NCBI RefSeq assembly: GCF_013085545.1
Contig: NZ_CP039543.1
Location: 3,999,322 to 4,063,321 of the forward strand
Source: Oceanidesulfovibrio marinus
GTDB lineage: Bacteria; Desulfobacterota; Desulfovibrionia; Desulfovibrionales; Desulfovibrionaceae
Direction of reading: 5' to 3'
DNA length: 64,000 bases
Shown here: positions 54,303-63,435 of the stretch, piece after piece
Numbering within the stretch: position 1 is the first letter of the stretch
Layout of the letters: each line of letters begins with the position of its first letter
Position numbers and translations under genes: made by a program
Notes under the pieces: generated by a model
What the model was told of the DNA's origin: nothing
Seen by the model: the letters and a program-made list of their open reading frames with translations, nothing else
Database searches by the model: none

Positions 54303-55616
54303 TTATGGCGCGTCCGTCAGTCCCCATGCCGGGAAGTTGGCCGGCCCGCCTGTGGGAACCTGGATGGGCTCCGTGCCGTGGCGGGTGGTCAGGAATATCT
54401 GCTTGGAGCCGGAGCGCGAGGAAGCGAAGGCGATGAAGTAGTTGTCCGGGGCAAAGGAGGGCTGCTCGTCGCTGCCGGGGCCGAAGGTTATCTGCTGCTC
54501 GCGGCCGGTCTTCATGTCGAAGAGGAAGATGCGGTGGCCGGAGCCGGTCATGCGCGTGAAGACCACGAGGGAGCCGTCCGGGCTGATGGACGGGTCGGTG
54601 TTGTAGCCGGAGTAGGTGATGCGCTGGTCCGTGCCGCCGGCCAGGTTGCGCACGAAGATGTGGGGCGAGCCGAAGCGGTCCGAGACATAGGCCATGAGCC
54701 GGCCGTCCTTGGAGAAGCTGGGCGAGACGTTGATGGAGGCGTCCTCCACCAGCGGGCGCTGCACCTTGAGGTCGGCCCCCAGCAGGTAGATGTCCGGCTG
54801 GGTCTTGCGCGTCAGGCTCACGGCAAGCTGGCCCGAGGGCAGGAAGTCCGGGCTGATGACCGTGTTGCCGGGGAAGCGCATCTTCTTCACCTCGCCGCCC
54901 TGCCACAGGCCGAGGTAGTGGTAGCGCTCCGCCACGATGCTGAAGGCGATGGCGTTGCCGTTGGGCGACCACGCCGGGGAGAGGCACGCGCCCTCCACGT
55001 TGGATATCTGCCGGAGCTCCCGGCCGGTGGGCCGCACCGTGTAGATGTTGCGGTTGGTGCCGGGGCCGCTGGCCCGGACAAAGGCCAGGGTGGAGCGGAA
55101 AAACTCGCCGCTGCCGGTGAGCGCCTCCATGAGCGCGGCGCAGAACTTGTCGGCCACGCGGGGCAGGGTCTGCTTGTCTACCTGGGCGTAGGCCTTGCCC
55201 ACCACCAGGTTGGTGCCAAAGGCCTCGTACACGCGCAGCTCCACCGTGTTGGGCGAGGGCCAGCCCGTGGAGAGCAGGTAGTCTGCTCCGGCAAGCTGGA
55301 ACCGCCTGAAGTCGATGGTCTCGCGAGTCACGCCGTTGAGCCGGGTGCCGCCGAGCACGCTCTGGCTGGGCACGATGCCCAGGAACGGCAGGAAGCTCAG
55401 GTTGGTGTGGATGAGGTTCTGCAGCTCGCCGGCCAGGGGCGGCGCCGCGCCGTTGGGCGTGGTCATGGGATCGGCCAGGGCGATGAACGACCGGGACTCG
55501 CCGGCGCCGTAGATATTGATGTTCAGCTCTGCTTTCTGTGCAAGGGCGGAAGCGGCCAGGCACAGAGTCAGCATGATCGCAAACGCGAGGGAGGTCAGGA
55601 TACGGTGGGCGCGCAC
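54303..55616 (-). CDS. tolB: Tol-Pal system protein TolB
   Basis: TolB is the periplasmic beta-propeller that links TolA and Pal. The 437-residue product has a signal peptide (ILTSLAFAIMLTLCLAASAL, then AQ), an N-terminal alpha/beta domain and propeller repeats such as CLSPAWSPNGNAIAFS, NVSPSFSKDGRLMAYVSDRF and DPSISPDGSLVVFT, the WD-like TolB repeats. The start codon is GTG at 55614-55616, after AAGGAG. It lies between tolA and pal in the usual operon order. Confidence 0.95.
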   Translation of the reverse strand: MRAHRILTSLAFAIMLTLCLAASALAQKAELNINIYGAGESRSFIALADPMTTPNGAAPPLAGELQNLIHTNLSFLPFLGIVPSQSVLGGTRLNGVTRETIDFRRFQLAGADYLLSTGWPSPNTVELRVYEAFGTNLVVGKAYAQVDKQTLPRVADKFCAALMEALTGSGEFFRSTLAFVRASGPGTNRNIYTVRPTGRELRQISNVEGACLSPAWSPNGNAIAFSIVAERYHYLGLWQGGEVKKMRFPGNTVISPDFLPSGQLAVSLTRKTQPDIYLLGADLKVQRPLVEDASINVSPSFSKDGRLMAYVSDRFGSPHIFVRNLAGGTDQRITYSGYNTDPSISPDGSLVVFTRMTGSGHRIFLFDMKTGREQQITFGPGSDEQPSFAPDNYFIAFASSRSGSKQIFLTTRHGTEPIQVPTGGPANFPAWGLTDAP

Positions 55617-55627
55617 GGGTAGGCTCC

Positions 55628-56614
55628 TTACATCTCCTGCGAGTTGAAAGTGATGTTCAGGGCAATGTCGCCGTTGATGGGCGGAGGTTCGAGCATGGCA
55701 TGCTGCTGCGCCATCTTGATCGCCTTGATGGTGGACAGGTCGAAGTCCTGCCGGCCGGACGAGTTCTGCACGTAGAACTGCTGGATGTTCCCATTGCGGT
55801 CCACGGTAACGCGTACAACGGCGGAGTAGTTCATGGAACGGTCAATGATCGGCGGCAGGGCCCAGTACTGCTTGATGAGATTTCGCACGTAGTTGCCGTA
55901 GGCCGTGAGGGGGTCTGCGCCGCCACCGCCGCCGCGTCCGCCGCCTGTGCCGCGTCCGGGGCCGACGCCTTCTCCTTCGCCGCCGCCCACCGAGCCCTTG
56001 AGCGCTTCAAGCTCGCGTTCCAGCTCGGCGCGGGCCTCGGCTTCCTGGGAGGCGGCCTCCTTCTTGGCGGCGTTCAGGGCCGAAGCGATGATGTCGCGCG
56101 AGGAGGGCCGCTTGGGCGTGGTCTTCTTGGCAACCTGCTTCTTGGGCTGCTCCTGCTTCTTCTCGACCTTCTTTTCAGGCTCCGGCTTTTTCTCAGGCTC
56201 AGGCTCGGGCTTTTTCTCGGCGACCTTCTTCTCGGGCTTGGGCTCCGGTTTCGGCTCGGGCTTGGCCTCCGGCTTCTTGGGCAGGTCCTTTTTCTCGGCG
56301 CTGATGACCTTGCCCTTTTCCACGGGCTGGGCCTGGGGCGCGGGCTGCGGCTCCGGTTTGACCTCGGGCACGGGCTCGGCCGCTATCTCCTTGGCCGCGG
56401 GCTTGGCCGGTCCGCCTTCGGGCTCGGCCGATTCCGGCTTGTCCGGAGCGCCCTTGGGGCCCAGGGGGAGCCCCGGCGTGCCCACGATATCCACCGTGTA
56501 CACCTGTTGGGTGAGATCAATAGGTTTGGAGCCGCCAAGGCCGCCGCCGAGAATGACCGCGGCGAGGACCGTGACGTGCACCAGGATGGAGAGAAGCAGA
56601 GGTATTGTGCGCAT
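55628..56614 (-). CDS. tolA: TolA/TonB-type energy-transducing protein
   Basis: The 328-residue protein has one N-terminal membrane anchor (IPLLLSILVHVTVLAAVILG), a long Lys/Pro/Glu-rich linker (about 95-180, with repeated KPEPKPEP units), a helical stretch (ASALNAAKKEAASQEAEARA), a Gly-rich hinge and a C-terminal TonB_C-like domain with YWALPPIIDRSMNYSAVVRV and VDRNGNIQQFYVQNSSGRQD. TolA spans the periplasm, using the TolQR motor to reach TolB/Pal. Its place between tolR and tolB is decisive. Confidence 0.92.
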   Translation of the reverse strand: MRTIPLLLSILVHVTVLAAVILGGGLGGSKPIDLTQQVYTVDIVGTPGLPLGPKGAPDKPESAEPEGGPAKPAAKEIAAEPVPEVKPEPQPAPQAQPVEKGKVISAEKKDLPKKPEAKPEPKPEPKPEKKVAEKKPEPEPEKKPEPEKKVEKKQEQPKKQVAKKTTPKRPSSRDIIASALNAAKKEAASQEAEARAELERELEALKGSVGGGEGEGVGPGRGTGGGRGGGGGADPLTAYGNYVRNLIKQYWALPPIIDRSMNYSAVVRVTVDRNGNIQQFYVQNSSGRQDFDLSTIKAIKMAQQHAMLEPPPINGDIALNITFNSQEM

Positions 56615-56638
56615 TGCCGGAAAGGCTCCGACGGACGG

Positions 56639-57136
56639 CTACGAGCCGGAAGCGTTCTGAGATTGCGGTTGGGCCGGGGCCGCCTGTCCGGCAGGAGCAT
56701 TCGCGCCGGCAGGAGCAGCGTCCGGAGCCCCAAGGTCGGGTTCCGCCACCACGCCGAGCTTCTCCAGGCCTGCTGCCTTGATCTCGCCCATGGCGCCGAC
56801 CACGACGCCGTAGGGCACGTCCTTGTCCGCCTTGAGGAAGAGCTGCTTTTTCTGGGCGATCACGTTGACTTCCACCTGGGCCTTAAGATTCTCCAGGGTC
56901 ACCGGGTACTGGTCCAGGGTCATGGCGCCGTCGCGGGCTATGTTCAGCACGAGATGGTCGGAGTCCGTGGGCAGAACCTCCACGGTGCGCGTCTGGGGCA
57001 GCTGCACGTCAAGGCCCTGGGTCAGCATGGGGGCCGTGACCATGAAGATGATCAGCAGCACGAGCATGACGTCCACGAACGGAGTCACGTTAATGTCGGA
57101 GAGCATGCCCCCGGCGGAACGGGTCTGGATGGCCAT
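56639..57136 (-). CDS. tolR: Tol-Pal motor protein TolR (ExbD/TolR family)
   Basis: The 165-residue product has the family start SAGGMLSDINVTPFVDVMLV followed by LLIIFMVTAPML, one transmembrane helix carrying the conserved Asp needed for proton-driven function. A periplasmic domain and a Pro/Ala-rich tail follow (APAGANAPAGQ). It pairs with TolQ and powers TolA. AAGGAT precedes the ATG. It starts 14 bases after tolQ. Confidence 0.94.
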   Translation of the reverse strand: MAIQTRSAGGMLSDINVTPFVDVMLVLLIIFMVTAPMLTQGLDVQLPQTRTVEVLPTDSDHLVLNIARDGAMTLDQYPVTLENLKAQVEVNVIAQKKQLFLKADKDVPYGVVVGAMGEIKAAGLEKLGVVAEPDLGAPDAAPAGANAPAGQAAPAQPQSQNASGS

Positions 57137-57150
57137 GGGACGATCCTTTG

Positions 57151-57882
57151 TCAGCGGTCCGTAAAGCGTTTCTCGGCTTGGCGGCGGGTCGGGGCCTGTG
57201 CCTCTTCATCGCCCATCAGGACCGGCAGCTCGCGCTGTACGCGGTTCATGAACACGCCGGCGAAGCTGGAGAGCTCGGCGTCCACGCCGCCGATGATGCC
57301 CATGAAGTAGTTGTAGGCCACGGTGGCCGGAATGGCCACGGCAAGGCCGATGGCCGTGGCGATGAGCGCTTCGGAGATGCCGGGCGCCACGGCGGCGAGG
57401 GCCGCCGTCTTCATTTGTCCGATCTGGTGGAAGGAATGCATGATGCCCCAGACCGTGCCGAAGAGGCCGATGAAGGGCGCGGCGTTGGCGCAGGTGGCCA
57501 GGAAGGGCAGGGAGCCCGACATGTTCGCGCTTTCGCCTTGCACCCCGCGCGAGAGGGCGCGGTCGAGGTTCTCGTTGAGCGCCTCGTACGGCGTGTCGTC
57601 GCTCATCTCGCCGAAACGGTTCAGCTCGGTGACGCCTTCCACGGCCACGCGGTATGCCGGGGAGTTCTGGTCGCGGCCCATGCGGGCGATGGCGCCGTGC
57701 AGGTCGTCGGCGTCCAGGAACTCGTCGGTGTCGCGGCGCACCTTGCGGCGCGCGCCGGTCAGCGTAAATGCCTTGGTGAATATGATGGCCCAACTGGTGA
57801 GGGACATCACAGCCAGCAGGATCATCACCGCTTTGACCACGATGGTGGCCTGGCTAACGAGCGCCCATAACCCCATTTCCAT
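57151..57882 (-). CDS. tolQ: Tol-Pal motor protein TolQ (MotA/TolQ/ExbB family)
   Basis: The 243-residue product has three membrane helices: VVKAVMILLAVMSLTSWAII near the N-terminus, and two in the C-terminal half around TCANAAPFIGLFGTVWGIMH and ALIATAIGLAVAIPATVAYN. These are the TolQ/ExbB channel helices with the conserved Thr and Pro. The ATG at 57882 is used because AAGGAG lies eight bases upstream; a TTG two codons earlier is less likely. It is first in the tol operon, 54 bases after the sirtuin gene on the same strand. Confidence 0.94.
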   Translation of the reverse strand: MEMGLWALVSQATIVVKAVMILLAVMSLTSWAIIFTKAFTLTGARRKVRRDTDEFLDADDLHGAIARMGRDQNSPAYRVAVEGVTELNRFGEMSDDTPYEALNENLDRALSRGVQGESANMSGSLPFLATCANAAPFIGLFGTVWGIMHSFHQIGQMKTAALAAVAPGISEALIATAIGLAVAIPATVAYNYFMGIIGGVDAELSSFAGVFMNRVQRELPVLMGDEEAQAPTRRQAEKRFTDR

Positions 57883-57936
57883 ACCCAATCTCCTTGAATC
57901 TCCGCTTACCGCGGCAATGTTGCGCTGGGACGCGCC

Positions 57937-58695
57937 TCACATAAGATGTTTCGCAATGGCGGGCAAGACCATCTCGCAACTGGCGCGGATAGCCACGTCC
58001 GCCAGGGAGCCGAAGCTCGACGGACCGAGGTTTACCTCGATCATCTTCCCGCCGCGGTTTTTGACCTGGCCGGGGATGGTGTTGGCCGGGGCCACCTCGC
58101 CGGAGGTGCCGACAACGACCACGAGATCCGCCTGCTGCGTCATGGCGAAGCTGCGCGCCATGGCCTCCTTGGGGATCTGCTCGCCGAAAAAGACGATGTC
58201 CGGCCGGACAATGCCGCCGCACTCGCACTCCCAGGGCTTGTCGTCCATGGTCATGGCCGCGGCTTTGGCCGGGTCGAGCCTGCGCTTGCAGCGCATGCAG
58301 TAGAGCCGGGAGCCGTTGCCGTGGAACTCGATGACGTTGCGCGAACCGGCGGCCTGGTGCAAACCGTCGATGTTCTGGGTGATGACCGCGTCCACCATGC
58401 CGGCCTGCTCCAGCTCGGCCAGGGCGACGTGGGCCGGGTTCGGCGAAGCCTTCTCGAACATGTCCAGGGCGTCGAACAGGAACTCCCAGACGCGTGCCGG
58501 GCGAGTGCGCAGGGCCAGAATCGTGGCGACCTCTGCCGGATCGTGCTTCTCCCACAGGCCGCCCGGGCTGCGGAAATCCGGAATGCCGCTGGGTACGGAG
58601 ATGCCGGCGCCGGTCAGGACGACGGGCCGCTCGGCCTCTTTCCATATCTCGGCGGCTTCAATGATGGCGGCATGTTGTGAATTATTCAGATGCAT
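57937..58695 (-). CDS. cobB: Sir2-family NAD-dependent protein deacylase
   Basis: The 252-residue product has the sirtuin core: RPVVLTGAGISVPSGIPDFR with GAGIS and the PDFRS box, ITQNIDGLHQAAGS, the catalytic His in EFHGNG, four zinc cysteines (YCMRC and ECECGG), and VVVGTSGEVAPANTIP. It removes acyl groups from lysines, consuming NAD. It lies upstream of tolQ on the same strand and may be co-transcribed, although no functional link is obvious. The ATG at 58695 gives a normal length. Confidence 0.94.
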   Translation of the reverse strand: MHLNNSQHAAIIEAAEIWKEAERPVVLTGAGISVPSGIPDFRSPGGLWEKHDPAEVATILALRTRPARVWEFLFDALDMFEKASPNPAHVALAELEQAGMVDAVITQNIDGLHQAAGSRNVIEFHGNGSRLYCMRCKRRLDPAKAAAMTMDDKPWECECGGIVRPDIVFFGEQIPKEAMARSFAMTQQADLVVVVGTSGEVAPANTIPGQVKNRGGKMIEVNLGPSSFGSLADVAIRASCEMVLPAIAKHLM

Positions 58696-58859
58696 TGTCG
58701 TGCTCGCGGATCCGGCGCGCGGAAATGCTGCAGACGGATCACAAGAGACCCGGCTACCACATTTGGCTTCCGGTTGGGATCCGGTAACAAGAACCTTACG
58801 AAATATTTAGATTCTCTCTATACTTTTTTTAGCATGTTTTTAACCGCTCACGCAAGAGA

Positions 58860-58897
58860 GAAAAACGCGCCGCGGAAGGGGGTATACCGCGGCGCGT
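58860..58897 (-). terminator. Rho-independent terminator after the vWA-domain gene
   Basis: CGCGCCGCGG (58866-58875) and CCGCGGCGCG (58887-58896) form a 10-bp GC stem. On the minus strand the downstream arm runs into TTTTT. Confidence 0.85.
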
Positions 58898-58923
58898 CCG
58901 GACCGTGGGGATGACACGCGTAC

Positions 58924-60420
58924 CTAGTCGCGTGCTGCGCTTTTATCGCGCCGGTCCATGTATCCCTCGTACTGGATACGCTTTCCCGCCTCTTTCTGCT
59001 TGGCCATCTGCTCGGTGGCCGAGCCGCTGAAGCTCTCCTCCACGGAGCTTTCGAGCTCGGACACTTCGGAGTCCAGGTTCTCCTGCACCTTGTCCGAGCC
59101 CACGGCCTGGTTCTGCTGTGCAGTCTTCTGGCGGTAATTTTTTATGGCTTCCATGGCCTCGTCCTTGTCGCCGTCGGACACGGCTCGGGCCACGGTTTCC
59201 TTGAGCTTTCCGTAATCCTCGCGCAGCACCTTGCGCTCCCAGGCGGCCGGTGCGTAGGACGCCTCGGCCTCGGACTCGTCCGCCACGGCGGCTATGCGCA
59301 GGGGGGAGGCGAGGGTCTGGTTCATTGTCGCGTTCTCCTGCATGTAGGAGACGGCCAGGGAGTCGAGCACGTACTCCGCGGCCTTGCGGGTGTCGGCGCG
59401 CAGGGTCAGGTGGATGGTCCGGGAGGAGCCGGCCGTGATGTCGCCCACCAGCAGGGAGGCACCGTCGCCGCTGCGGGTGATCTCGTAGCCTGAGGCTTCC
59501 TCCAGGGAGACGCCGCGCGGCAGGCGGATGTCGATGGACATGGAGGTGGCTGCGATGCGCCGCGCCGCGTGCAGCTCTTCCATGAACAGATCGGCAAAGG
59601 CCTGGGGCTCTTCCAGAAAGTGGTAGGTGCCGCCGCCGGCGTCGGCCAGGCAGGTCATGAGATACTCGTTGAAGTCCAGGCCCACGCCCACGGCGCTGAC
59701 GCTCCAGCCCTGCATGGCGGCGCGTCGGGCCATGCCTGCCAGCGCGCCGGGATCGGTAACGCCCCGGTTGGCCAGGCCGTCGGAGATCAGGATGACGCGC
59801 CGAGTGCGGCCGCTGGGATGGGGCGGACAGCCTCGGCAGTCGTCAAAGGAGATCGGTGCGTCGTCATCCAGCATGGCCACCTGGCGGAGCTGCTCCAGGC
59901 CAGTGCGCAGGCCGGAGCCCAGGTTGGTGTTGCCACCGGCCACGATGCGCATGACGGCCTGTTGCAGCAGGCTGCGGTTGCCGGCGGTGACCTGGATGGG
60001 CGGGGTGTGCACCTGCACGCCGTCCGCGTAGGAGACGAGGCCCAGCCGGTCGCGGGGGCTCAGCGTGTCCACGAGCAGGGCCAGGGCGTTGCGCGCGTCG
60101 GTGATCTTGGCCCCGCGCATGGAGCCGCTGCGGTCCAGCACGACGACGAGGTCCACGGGCTTTTCCACAGGCGCCGGCCTGTCGTCCGGGTAGGTGTCCG
60201 GGGCAAAGAAAGTGAGGGCCAGGGAGAAGCGGCCGTCCGAGCCTACGGCCACCTTGCTGCGGGTGAGCGAGGCGCCGAGCTCCAGGGGGCCTTCCGTGAA
60301 GGATGCGTCCGGGGTGTTGACGGCCGACGAACCGCTGGCTGTGGCGCCGGGACCGAAGGCCAGCGCCGCCGTGAAGCACACGACGAAGAGTATGATGAGC
60401 AGCAGGGTTTTCCGTCGCAT
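58924..60420 (-). CDS. Exported von Willebrand factor A domain protein
   Basis: The 498-residue protein has a signal peptide (LLLIILFVVCFTAALAFG). A vWA domain follows (about 90-290) with the MIDAS motif DLVVVLDRSGSMRGAKI, then LSPRDRLGLVSYADGVQ and a later RRVILISDGLANRGVTDPGA, indicating metal-dependent ligand binding. The C-terminal third is a beta domain followed by a helical, acidic coil (SEVSELESSVEESFSGSATE). No sortase or outer-membrane anchor was seen. It is encoded divergently from the two-component genes starting at 60646. The ATG at 60420 follows AAGGAGG. Confidence 0.88.
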   Translation of the reverse strand: MRRKTLLLIILFVVCFTAALAFGPGATASGSSAVNTPDASFTEGPLELGASLTRSKVAVGSDGRFSLALTFFAPDTYPDDRPAPVEKPVDLVVVLDRSGSMRGAKITDARNALALLVDTLSPRDRLGLVSYADGVQVHTPPIQVTAGNRSLLQQAVMRIVAGGNTNLGSGLRTGLEQLRQVAMLDDDAPISFDDCRGCPPHPSGRTRRVILISDGLANRGVTDPGALAGMARRAAMQGWSVSAVGVGLDFNEYLMTCLADAGGGTYHFLEEPQAFADLFMEELHAARRIAATSMSIDIRLPRGVSLEEASGYEITRSGDGASLLVGDITAGSSRTIHLTLRADTRKAAEYVLDSLAVSYMQENATMNQTLASPLRIAAVADESEAEASYAPAAWERKVLREDYGKLKETVARAVSDGDKDEAMEAIKNYRQKTAQQNQAVGSDKVQENLDSEVSELESSVEESFSGSATEQMAKQKEAGKRIQYEGYMDRRDKSAARD

Positions 60421-60645
60421 GGCTGTCCTCCTTGCTTTGGATGCATGCCTTGGCGGGTGTATCCGCGACATGGACAAAACATACCCCAGCGGCCGGAGCG
60501 CTCAAGGCGGCGGAAAGTAAAAGATGCCGCACGCTTTTTCACAGTGTGTTTACGTTCTTGCAGGTGACTGTCAGGATGGACCATGCTAGCGTGCAGCGCA
60601 CGCGCAGCGTATTGGTACAGCGCGCAATTTCAGGAGAAAGGAAAT

Positions 60646-61356
60646 ATGGCGGAAGCGAAGACACGCATACTCGTGGTGGAGGACGACACGGCCATCCTGG
60701 GCGGTCTCGTCGATCTGCTGGTTTTCCACGGGTACGAGGTGGAGGGCGTGGAGGACGGCGAGATTGGGCTGGAGCGCGCCCTGGAGGGCTGCTTCGAGCT
60801 CGTCCTTCTGGATGTCATGCTGCCCGGAATGGACGGTTTTTCGGTGTGCGAGGCCCTGCGCAAGCGACGGCCCAGCCAGGCCGTGCTCATGCTCACGGCC
60901 AAGGGCTCCGAGGAGGACGTGGTGCGCGGGCTGAAGACCGGTGCCGACGACTACGTGACCAAGCCGTTCTCCATCGGCGAGCTGCTGGCGCGGGTCGAGG
61001 CTCTGCTGCGCCGGACCGGCAAGCCCGGCGGCCAGGAACGGCTGGCCCTGGGCGGCGTGGTCTTTGACAGCGCGGCCCTGACCGCCTCCGAAGGGGCGAA
61101 CTGCGTGGACCTCACCCGGCGCGAGATGGACATCATTCTCCACCTGCACGCCAAGGCGCCGGCCATCGTCTCCCGGCAGGAGCTTCTGGCCCAGGTCTGG
61201 GGCTACGGCGACGCGGACATCGAGACGCGCACCGTGGACAGCCACGTGGTCAAGCTGCGCCGCAAGCTGGAGCAGCTGGACAGCGCCATGCAGTTCATCG
61301 TCACTGTTCGAGGCGAAGGGTACCGCCTGGCGCCGGAGCTCTTGTCCGAAGGATAG
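60646..61356 (+). CDS. OmpR/PhoB-type response regulator
   Basis: The 236-residue product has a receiver domain (1-120) with phosphoacceptor Asp56 in ELVLLDVMLPGMDGFSVCEA and Lys in DDYVTKPFSIGELLARVEAL. A C-terminal winged helix follows (about 135-232) with REMDIILHLHAKAPAIVSRQ, ETRTVDSHVVKLRRKLEQ and the final TVRGEGYRL. Its ATG follows AGAAAGGAAAT. The kinase gene starts three bases after its stop, so the two form one operon and one phosphorelay. It is divergent from the vWA gene and may regulate it. Confidence 0.94.
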   Translation: MAEAKTRILVVEDDTAILGGLVDLLVFHGYEVEGVEDGEIGLERALEGCFELVLLDVMLPGMDGFSVCEALRKRRPSQAVLMLTAKGSEEDVVRGLKTGADDYVTKPFSIGELLARVEALLRRTGKPGGQERLALGGVVFDSAALTASEGANCVDLTRREMDIILHLHAKAPAIVSRQELLAQVWGYGDADIETRTVDSHVVKLRRKLEQLDSAMQFIVTVRGEGYRLAPELLSEG

Positions 61357-61359
61357 ATC

Positions 61360-63318
61360 GTGCGCCGTCTCACCCTGCTCATTCTCGTTTTTATCCTGCT
61401 GCTCGGGCCGCTGCTGGGCTACGTATTCTGGTGGAGCTACGGCGGCATGAAGCGCGAGGAGGCCTCCACGCTGCGCTTCTTCGCCACGGCCCTGCTCGAC
61501 TCCATGGAGGACGAGCTGGCGCGAGTGGTGCAGCAGGAAGAGGCGCGCGCCGTGGACGAGTACGCCTCGGTGCTGGCCTCGGACCGCGGCGCCGGAGAGG
61601 GCGAGCTCTCTCCCCTGGCCAAGCAGCCGGACGAGCCGTGGATCGTGGGCTACTTCCAGTCCAACCCGGACGGCTCCTTCCAGACGCCCCACGTGGATCT
61701 TTCCCTGGACCGCATCGCCCTGCTGGAGGCAGCGCATGCGGAGCTCCTGCGCATCCGGGAGCAGCCGGAGCGCGCGCGGACAGCCGGCTCGCGGCGTACT
61801 CTGGAAGGCAGCGAGGCCGGCTTTTTCATTGCGCCGCGGCAGAACGCCACGGCCAAGGAGGCCGCCCAGGCCGAGTCGACCATCATGGAGCGCTACCTGC
61901 GCCGGCGGGAGCCGGAAGAGGAGCGGCGAGTGCTGGGCAAGTCCAGGCAGGAGACCAGGCAGATCACACCGGGCCAGGCCCTGAACCTGAGCTCCGGCAA
62001 GAGGACAGCGGCCAAGGATCAGACTGCCTCGTCAGGGGAGTCGGAACCCACGGTTCAGGCCGAGTCGGACGAGGCGTTCAGCGCCGACAGGACGCCGCTT
62101 CTGGAGTACGATCTGGGAGGCTCCGGAAACGGCGCCGTGCTGCCGGAGCTGCCGGCCGCCGGCTCCAGCTTCCGGGTGGAAATCGCGCCGCTCACATCGG
62201 TGCTGCTGGGCGACGACCGGGCGCTGGTCTACCGCCGGGTGATGGCCGACGGTAAGGTGGTGCGCCAGGGTTTTCTCATCGATCTCTACAGCTTTCTGGA
62301 AAGCCTCATCGCCCGGTACTACATGGACCAGCCCATTGCCGGGTACACGCGCCTGGCCCTGACCGTGACCGACGGCGCCGGGCGCACGCTGCTGACAGGC
62401 AAGTCCGGAGAAGGTCCGGAGCCGGGCTTTGCGCCGGCCGTGGACATCTTCCGCACCTTCCCCAGGCCGTTCTCCTTCCTTGGCGCGCGGCTCTCGGCCG
62501 ACGAGGTGCCTGCAGGGCAGGGCCGTCGGGTGCTGGTGGGCGCGGCTGGCGTGGCGGCGTTCATCCTGATGGCCGGTCTCGCGGCCATCTACCTGTCGGC
62601 GCGCAAGGCCGTGGAGCTCTCCAGACGCCGCGCCGGGTTCGTCTCCTCGGTGACGCACGAGCTCAAGACGCCGCTGACTTCGATTCGCATGTATGCCGAG
62701 ATGCTGGAGCAGGGCGTGGCGCGGGATGAGCCCTCGCGCAAGCGCTACCTGGGCGTCATCGGCTCGGAAGCGGCGCGGCTCACCCGACTCATCGCCAACG
62801 TGCTGGAGTTCTCCCGGCTGGAGCAGCGCGAGCGGCCCCTGGAGCTGAAGAACGGCAGGCTGGACGAGGTAGTCTCCGAGATCAGCGCGTCGCTCCGGCC
62901 CAAAATCGAGCGCGAAGGCTTCGAGCTCCTGGTGGACAACCAGCTGGAGCGCGGCTTCTCCTACGACCGCGAGGTGATGGTGCAGGTGCTGATGAACCTC
63001 GTGGAGAACAGCATGAAGTTCGGCAGCGAGGGGTCGGTGAAGCGCATCACCGTGACGGCGCGGGAGGAAGGCCCGCGTGCAGTGGTGACGGTGCGCGACA
63101 CTGGTCCGGGCGTAGAGCCGCGGGACCTGGCGCGGATATTTGACGATTTCTACCGCGCGGATGATTCCCTGACGCGCAAGACCCAGGGCACGGGCCTGGG
63201 CCTGGCCCTGGTGAAGCGGTTCGTGGCCGCCATGGGCGGCACTGTGACCGCGCACAACGCCGAGGACGGCGGCCTGATCGTGGTCATGAGCTTCCACGCC
63301 AGCCCGCTGAAGGCGTAG
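61360..63318 (+). CDS. Membrane sensor histidine kinase
   Basis: The 652-residue kinase starts with a GTG after GAAGGAT. A first membrane helix lies at residues 2-25 (LLILVFILLLGPLLGYVFWW), then a periplasmic sensor of about 360 residues including a low-complexity Lys/Gln/Ser stretch. A second membrane helix is at about 388-411, and there is no obvious HAMP. The kinase core has VSSVTHELKTPLTSIRMYAE (His433) and the ATPase boxes NLVENSMKF, VRDTGPGVEPRDLARIFDDF and GTGLGLALVKRF. The sensed signal is unknown. It acts with the response regulator just upstream. Confidence 0.92.
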   Translation: MRRLTLLILVFILLLGPLLGYVFWWSYGGMKREEASTLRFFATALLDSMEDELARVVQQEEARAVDEYASVLASDRGAGEGELSPLAKQPDEPWIVGYFQSNPDGSFQTPHVDLSLDRIALLEAAHAELLRIREQPERARTAGSRRTLEGSEAGFFIAPRQNATAKEAAQAESTIMERYLRRREPEEERRVLGKSRQETRQITPGQALNLSSGKRTAAKDQTASSGESEPTVQAESDEAFSADRTPLLEYDLGGSGNGAVLPELPAAGSSFRVEIAPLTSVLLGDDRALVYRRVMADGKVVRQGFLIDLYSFLESLIARYYMDQPIAGYTRLALTVTDGAGRTLLTGKSGEGPEPGFAPAVDIFRTFPRPFSFLGARLSADEVPAGQGRRVLVGAAGVAAFILMAGLAAIYLSARKAVELSRRRAGFVSSVTHELKTPLTSIRMYAEMLEQGVARDEPSRKRYLGVIGSEAARLTRLIANVLEFSRLEQRERPLELKNGRLDEVVSEISASLRPKIEREGFELLVDNQLERGFSYDREVMVQVLMNLVENSMKFGSEGSVKRITVTAREEGPRAVVTVRDTGPGVEPRDLARIFDDFYRADDSLTRKTQGTGLGLALVKRFVAAMGGTVTAHNAEDGGLIVVMSFHASPLKA

Positions 63319-63435
63319 AGCCACTCAGCAGCTGTCGACTCTAAGGATTCCCCGGGCGTTTCAACTCTGCAAAGCACTCCCTAGACTCTCGCGTCGTCCT
63401 CCCACACCTCTATCCGGACAACTCGCCAACCGCGC

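Noticed and set aside
56110-56300. Repetitive sequence that could be mistaken for a tandem DNA repeat
   Set aside because: It is the KPEP-type coding repeat of the TolA linker, not an independent repeat element.
55700-57310. 536-codon plus-strand frame opposite tolA and tolR
   Set aside because: Leucine/arginine-rich low complexity arises from the antisense of the Lys/Pro/Glu repeats of TolA.
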